Part shown: positions 14,345 to 17,632 of the stretch, piece after piece | How the letters are laid out: every line of letters begins with the position of its first letter | Numbering within the stretch: position 1 is the first letter of the stretch | DNA from: UBA9337 sp038331135 | Lineage (GTDB): Bacteria; Patescibacteriota; Minisyncoccia; Moranbacterales; UBA9337 | DNA length: 17,632 bases | Direction: 5' to 3' | Assembly (NCBI GenBank): GCA_038331135.1 | Contig: JBBQOS010000020.1 | Span: 1-17,632 of the forward strand | Notes under the pieces: generated by a model | The model's input: only the letters and a program-made list of their open reading frames with translations | What the model was told of the DNA's origin: nothing | Databases searched by the model: none | Program-made: the position numbers and the translations under genes

Positions 14345-14364
14345 ATAAGAAAATATTTTAAACT

Positions 14365-15402
14365 ATGAATAATAACACCTTAGAAAATTTAATTTTAAAA
14401 AATAATATACCCAAATATCGCTTAGAGCAAATTCAAAAAGCGATTTTTTCGGAGGCACAGTCCTCTTTTTTAAATATCTCCAATCTTCCATTGGAATTGA
14501 GAAATATTTTAGAAAAGGAGTTGGAAATATTACCCTTTGAAGTCAAAACCATTCTAGTTTCCAAAGATAATCGTGCTATCAAGGCTTTACTTGTTTTAAA
14601 TGACGGTAATTTAATTGAAACTGTTTTAATTTCTCCCAAGCCCGATGTTTGGTCAGCTTGTATTTCTTCGCAGGTTGGTTGCGCACTAGGGTGTCTTTTT
14701 TGTGCGACTGGCAAAAATGGATTCAAAAGAGATTTGACTGTGGATGAAATTAGCAGTCAGGTTTTATTTTGGCTCCAATATATCAAAAATAATTTAAAAT
14801 TAAAAAATGAAAATTTGAAATTTGAAAATATTGTCTATATGGGAATGGGGGAACCATTTTTAAATTGGGAAAATGTCAAAGAAAGTATTCAAGAGCTTAC
14901 GGATCCAAAATTATTTGCTTTTAGAAATCGAAGCATCTCTATTTCGACAGCTGGAGTAGTGGACAAGCTGGAAGACTTTGCTGGTACTTTTCCTCAAGCC
15001 AATTTGGCCATTTCATTGCATTTTGCTGACAACGCCAAGCGCAGTGAGTTTATGAAAATTAATAAGCTGAATGATTTAAATAAACTTAAAATAGCTCTAA
15101 AAAATTATTTATCTAAAAGTAACAGGAGAATATTTATTGAATATATTTTAATGGACAAAGTGAACGATGCCAAGAAAGATGCTTTAAAATTGGCAAAATT
15201 TTTAAAAGAAATAGATGGCGGCAAATTATTACATGTAAATTTAATTCGCTATAATTCTATCGGATTTGGCTTAAATCCATCCTCTCCGGAAATTACTCAA
15301 AAATTCAAAGACACGCTCAAGAAAGCAGGAGTGACTGTTACTATCCGCAAAAGCCTAGGCTCTGACATCAGTGGAGCTTGCGGGCAATTGGCAGGAAAGT
15401 AG
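14365..15402 (+). CDS. rlmN: RlmN, radical SAM 23S rRNA A2503 / tRNA A37 C2-methyltransferase
   Basis: A 345-aa radical-SAM enzyme that methylates C2 of an adenosine in the ribosomal peptidyl-transferase centre and in some tRNAs. The [4Fe-4S] ligands lie in C-A-L-G-C-L-F-C (C-x3-C-x2-C). S-S-Q-V-G comes just before, Y-M-G-M-G-E-P-F-x-N after, then S-T-A-G-V, L-A-I-S-L-H and the C-terminal S-D-I-S-G-A-C-G-Q-L, whose Cys is the methyl-relay residue. Length is normal. It could be the paralogue Cfr, but the motifs and solitary housekeeping context favour RlmN. A possible own promoter is TTGAGG (14330-14335)/TATTTT (14354-14359), 5 nt before the ATG and without a Shine-Dalgarno. It depends on Fe-S supply, such as the NifS system downstream. 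Confidence 0.95.
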   Translation: MNNNTLENLILKNNIPKYRLEQIQKAIFSEAQSSFLNISNLPLELRNILEKELEILPFEVKTILVSKDNRAIKALLVLNDGNLIETVLISPKPDVWSACISSQVGCALGCLFCATGKNGFKRDLTVDEISSQVLFWLQYIKNNLKLKNENLKFENIVYMGMGEPFLNWENVKESIQELTDPKLFAFRNRSISISTAGVVDKLEDFAGTFPQANLAISLHFADNAKRSEFMKINKLNDLNKLKIALKNYLSKSNRRIFIEYILMDKVNDAKKDALKLAKFLKEIDGGKLLHVNLIRYNSIGFGLNPSSPEITQKFKDTLKKAGVTVTIRKSLGSDISGACGQLAGK

Positions 15403-15433
15403 AGACAATGATTTATCGCGTCTCTACAATATT
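15399..15433 (+). terminator. Hairpin overlapping the rlmN stop, weak terminator
   Basis: GTAGAGAC (15399-15406) pairs perfectly with GTCTCTAC (15420-15427) and is followed by an A/T-rich stretch (AATATTTT) rather than a clean T-run. It includes the TAG stop codon. Confidence 0.5.
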
Positions 15434-15462
15434 TTATAAATAGACACCTGAGCAAAAAACTA

Positions 15463-15490
15463 TTGATTATTTCTGCAAAAGTTGTATAGT
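15463..15490 (+). promoter_or_regulatory. Candidate promoter of the 15559 gene
   Basis: TTGATT (15463-15468), a 16-nt spacer, and TATAGT (15485-15490). The start would be near 15497, leaving a ~60-nt leader. Confidence 0.5.
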
Positions 15491-15558
15491 TAATCTCGTC
15501 GGAGTTTTTTTAGAGGCGCTTTAAAAAGATCAAAAATTTCTTTTTGGAGAAAATGGTT

Positions 15559-16056
15559 ATGCATAAGAAAGTGACAGAAGAACTGGTAAAAGAAAAAGCT
15601 AAAATTTTACTAGAAAATCGATGCTGGAGAAGATTTTGTTTAGTGATTCTATTATTATTACCAAAGGGAAAACTTGCTTCGCGGTGCTTTATTTATGAAA
15701 AAATCAAGGAGTGGGGTTTTTGGAATCAATTCGGTAATAAAGAAATTGATTATCAAACAAATGTACTAGATATACTAGCCCATGCTTTATATGGTCTTCA
15801 TGCAGATGGATTTCTTCATAAAGAAGACTTATCCAGAATGTCGAAGGAAAAACTTGATAAATTTTGCCAGAATAAAGTGCTAGGAGTGGGCAATAGAGGC
15901 TTCTTTGTTCGTTGGATTCAATCAGCCTTCTACCTGTCTACTAAAGGAAGGAATTTAGCTCGAGAAACTATTTTTCCTCTCGAGAAGAGGAAATTTCACT
16001 ATGCTTTTTTTAAATCTAAAAAAGGAGGTGATCAAAATCTAATTTCCCACATCTAA
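15559..16056 (+). CDS. Hypothetical protein, possible winged-helix type
   Basis: About 165 aa if it starts at the ATG 15559, which has a GGAG (15546-15549) 9 nt upstream. The frame is open from a TTG at 15544, and an ATG at 15553 is too close to the GGAG. Not recognised. After a basic N-terminal helix comes a hydrophobic stretch L-V-I-L-L-L-L-P-K-G that is too short and too near charged residues to call a membrane segment. Later, A-L-Y-G-L-H-A-D-G-F-L and F-Y-L-S-T-K-G-R-N-L-A-R-E recall the recognition helix and wing of winged-helix DNA-binding proteins; this is only a weak resemblance. It is a single-gene unit with its own promoter and terminator. The last codons contain an exact anti-16S-tail sequence. 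Confidence 0.6.
   Translation: MHKKVTEELVKEKAKILLENRCWRRFCLVILLLLPKGKLASRCFIYEKIKEWGFWNQFGNKEIDYQTNVLDILAHALYGLHADGFLHKEDLSRMSKEKLDKFCQNKVLGVGNRGFFVRWIQSAFYLSTKGRNLARETIFPLEKRKFHYAFFKSKKGGDQNLISHI
16021..16033 (+). other. Extended perfect Shine-Dalgarno sequence inside the end of a gene
   Basis: AAAGGAGGTGATC is an exact complement of the canonical bacterial 16S rRNA 3' tail over 13 nt. It lies 21 nt before the TAA stop, in the frame coding K-G-G-D-Q. No plausible start codon with a lasting frame follows it: the next frames stop within a few codons. Confidence 0.7.
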
Positions 16057-16069
16057 TCTTAGATTTGGG
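16046..16069 (+). repeat. Hairpin spanning the stop codon
   Basis: CCCACATCTAA (16046-16056, ending in the TAA stop) pairs with TTAGATTTGGG (16059-16069), with one mismatch and a very short loop. It sits between the SD-like motif and the terminator. Confidence 0.5.
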
Positions 16070-16077
16070 TTATTCGC

Positions 16078-16116
16078 ACAGGAGCAAGTCATTTTTAGAC
16101 TTAGCTCCTGTTTTTT
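16078..16116 (+). terminator. Strong intrinsic terminator after the 15559 gene
   Basis: ACAGGAGC-AAGTC (16078-16090) pairs with GACTT-a-GCTCCTGT (16098-16111), with one bulged A and a 7-nt loop, followed by six T. Confidence 0.92.
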
Positions 16117-16190
16117 ATACAAATCAAATTCTGTCTATGCTATATGGTATAGGTTTCATATTATGTATTTTAGTGATTTATGATTTAAAT

Positions 16191-16219
16191 TTGACAACTA
16201 AACCAAAACTTACTATACT
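16191..16219 (+). promoter_or_regulatory. Sigma-70 type promoter of the rrf2-nifS operon
   Basis: Perfect TTGACA (16191-16196), a 17-nt spacer, and TATACT (16214-16219). The start is expected near 16226, ~64 nt before the ATG at 16290. Confidence 0.82.
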
Positions 16220-16241
16220 CAAAGCATAGTAAAATAGTATG
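16211..16241. promoter_or_regulatory. Candidate auto-operator of the Rrf2 regulator
   Basis: TACTATAC (16211-16218) and GCATAGTA (16224-16231) form an inverted repeat (6-bp TACTAT/ATAGTA) over the -10 box and start site. A third related half-site, AATAGTATG (16233-16241), follows. Dyads of this kind at the promoter of an IscR-like gene suggest self-repression. Whether the protein binds here is inferred. Confidence 0.5.
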
Positions 16242-16289
16242 AATAAGATATTGTTACAATTTCAAATTGTAATAGTAAAAAATAAATGT

Positions 16290-16676
16290 ATGAAATTTTC
16301 TACTAAAGCTGAATATGGTTTACGCGCCATGGTTGTCTTGGCTCGTGATTATCCTTATCTAAGAAGTATTACTGAGATATCTCTAGAAGAAAATATTTCC
16401 GCCAAATATCTGGAGCAAATTTTTATCAAACTTCGCGGAGCTGACATAATCGTTAGTCAAAAAGGAAAGAGTGGGGGATACACACTTAATCGAGAACCGT
16501 ATAAAATAACTGTAGGCGAAATTGTCGAAACGTTGGAGGGAAAAATTGAGCCCACTAAATGCAATAGTCCAGAGTGTAAAAATAGTGCCTGTGCTTCAAA
16601 AAAAGTTTGGGTAAAATTAAGCCAAGAAATTAAAAAGACTTTAGATAATATAAAATTAAGTGATTTAATAAAATAA
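16290..16676 (+). CDS. Rrf2-family transcription regulator with Fe-S type cysteines (IscR-like)
   Basis: A 128-aa winged-helix repressor that senses iron-sulfur or redox state. It opens with the family's M-K-F-S-T-K-A-E-Y-G-L-R-A-M, then I-S-A-K-Y-L-E-Q-I-F recognition helix residues and K-G-K-S-G-G-Y-T-L wing residues. C91, C96 and C101 (C-x4-C-x4-C, followed by K-K-V-W) correspond to the three [2Fe-2S] cysteines of IscR, which are spaced x5/x5 there. The frame is open from an ATG at 16239, but the family start and length select 16290. The gene lies 39 nt before nifS, behind a consensus promoter with a candidate operator. It most likely represses its own operon when clusters are plentiful; that is inferred from IscR. 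Confidence 0.92.
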   Translation: MKFSTKAEYGLRAMVVLARDYPYLRSITEISLEENISAKYLEQIFIKLRGADIIVSQKGKSGGYTLNREPYKITVGEIVETLEGKIEPTKCNSPECKNSACASKKVWVKLSQEIKKTLDNIKLSDLIK

Positions 16677-16715
16677 ATTAAGTTAAATAACAATAAGTTT
16701 AGCGGGACAATTATT

Positions 16716-17632
16716 ATGCATAAAAAAATATATTTAGATTACGCGGCCACTACCCCCGTAGACGAAAAAGTTTTAGAAAAAATGATGCCATATTTTTCAA
16801 CTGACTTTGGCAACCCATCTTCAGTTCATGCCATGGGTCAAGAGGCCAATGTCGTTCTGGATGAAACTCGTAATAAAGTAGCTAAAATTTTAAATTCCCA
16901 ACCAGGCGAGATAATCTTCACTTCTGGGGCCACAGAAAGCAATAATTTAGCCCTTCGAGGAGTAGTGAGCCACTATTACGCTAAAAATGGAAAAAACGCC
17001 CCCAAACCTCATTTTATAGCCTCCACTATTGAGCACCACTGTGTCCTGGAAACTATTGAAAATCTTCAAAAATTAGATTTAATTGAAGCTACTTTTTTAG
17101 CGGTAAATAGTGAAGGTTTAATTGATTTGGAAAAACTCAAAGAAGCCACGCAAGATAATACTTTGCTTGTTTCAATTATGTATGTCAACAATGAAATAGG
17201 CACCATCCAGCCGATTGAAGAAGCGGGTGGAATAATTAAAAAATTAAATTTAAAGAGATTAAAAAAAATATTATTTCATACTGATGCAGTCCAAGCGATT
17301 AATTATTTGGATTGTAATGTCAAGAAGCTAGGTGTAGATCTACTTTCTTTTTCGGCTCATAAATTTTATGGTCCCAAAGGGGCAGGAGCGCTTTATATAA
17401 AAAAGGGGACCCCCCTCAAGGGCATCCAGACTGGCGGGGTACAGGAATTTAAATTGCGCGCCGGCACTCAAAATGTCCCAGCTATCATTGGCTTAGGGCT
17501 TGCTCTAGATGAAATAAAAAATAATCAAGCCACTCAAATTAAAAAACTGCGGGATTATTTAATTGAAAGAATTTTAAAAGAAATTCCAGCTTCATATTTA
17601 AACGGAGATAGAGAAAAACGTTCTCCTAATAA
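16716..17632 (+). CDS. nifS: Cysteine desulfurase NifS/IscS, 3' end outside window
   Basis: The first ~305 residues of a PLP enzyme that takes sulfur from cysteine, forming alanine and a protein persulfide for Fe-S cluster or tRNA thiolation. It shows Y-L-D-Y-A-A-T-T-P, T-S-G-A-T-E-S-N-N-L-A, I-E-H-H-C (H107 stacks on PLP), N-N-E-I-G-T-I-Q-P, H-T-D-A-V-Q-A and F-S-A-H-K (K216 binds PLP) -F-Y-G-P-K-G, then R-A-G-T-Q-N. The catalytic cysteine loop, near residue 325, is beyond the window end. The frame has no stop to 17632. It directly follows the Rrf2 regulator and shares its promoter. In related genomes the next gene is often a tRNA thiolase (MnmA), which cannot be checked here. Confidence 0.95.
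   Translation, partial: MHKKIYLDYAATTPVDEKVLEKMMPYFSTDFGNPSSVHAMGQEANVVLDETRNKVAKILNSQPGEIIFTSGATESNNLALRGVVSHYYAKNGKNAPKPHFIASTIEHHCVLETIENLQKLDLIEATFLAVNSEGLIDLEKLKEATQDNTLLVSIMYVNNEIGTIQPIEEAGGIIKKLNLKRLKKILFHTDAVQAINYLDCNVKKLGVDLLSFSAHKFYGPKGAGALYIKKGTPLKGIQTGGVQEFKLRAGTQNVPAIIGLGLALDEIKNNQATQIKKLRDYLIERILKEIPASYLNGDREKRSPN

Noticed and set aside
14365..15402. Cfr-type antibiotic resistance methyltransferase
   Set aside because: Motifs and context fit the housekeeping enzyme RlmN; nothing points to a mobile resistance gene.
16021..16033. Anti-SD-like motif as a remnant of a 16S rRNA gene
   Set aside because: Similarity to the 16S tail complement stops after 13 nt; the flanking bases do not match rRNA.
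16239..16289. Upstream ATG start for the Rrf2 protein
   Set aside because: The family begins at M-K-F-S-T-K-A-E-Y-G, and the upstream 17 codons are leader sequence next to the candidate operator.

Overview
The window is AT-rich, densely packed and bacterial. Codon use is standard: TGA serves as a stop and TGG as Trp. Gene content and style suggest a Candidate Phyla Radiation (Patescibacteria, Parcubacteria-like) genome. Supporting points are short single-domain enzymes, GH130-type propeller proteins in tandem, a PD-(D/E)XK/Fe-S nuclease with a trailing coiled coil, an archaeal-type UMP kinase, and an Rrf2 regulator next to NifS. This assignment is inference; the window holds no rRNA or tRNA marker.

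Layout. Positions 1-246 hold the 3' end of an IS30-family insertion sequence. Positions 314-4170 hold two adjacent genes carrying four GH130-like beta-propellers, three of them with the catalytic-site motif EDPR. A gene-poor stretch with inverted repeats follows. A promoter then drives a membrane-anchored META/HslJ-domain protein (4579-5283) that ends at a terminator. Next come a one-domain cupin (5757-6056) and a tight pair: a MerT-like small membrane protein and a membrane-anchored MsrA-MsrB fusion (6199-7729). A GIY-YIG protein (7812-8048) has its own promoter. The secD-secF operon (8104-10807) has a consensus promoter placed so that secD is predicted to be leaderless. SecD carries an embedded parvulin-like prolyl isomerase that looks circularly permuted. 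An archaeal-type UMP kinase (10883-11593) is followed by a heptanucleotide repeat and a bidirectional terminator.

On the minus strand, 11746-13300 holds a PD-(D/E)XK Fe-S nuclease and a small protein of unknown function overlapping its 3' end. Back on the plus strand are a small unknown gene and a mini-gene encoding an isolated, degenerate CHC2 (primase-type) zinc finger (13515-14134), with a strong terminator. A promoter and a foldable segment of about 126 nt precede rlmN (14365-15402). An unknown protein (15559-16056) ends in a perfect extended anti-Shine-Dalgarno complement and a terminator. The window closes with an Fe-S type Rrf2 regulator with a candidate auto-operator, and the 5' part of a cysteine desulfurase gene.

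Working together: SecDF plus the built-in isomerase would export and fold proteins. The MerT-like/MsrAB pair looks like surface methionine-sulfoxide repair with a possible thiol conduit. Rrf2 and NifS form a sulfur/Fe-S supply module that could serve the Fe-S enzymes seen here (RlmN, the nuclease, Rrf2 itself). Most genes lack a Shine-Dalgarno sequence. The two small genes at 13515-14134, the gene at 15559 and, less clearly, the cupin are exceptions.
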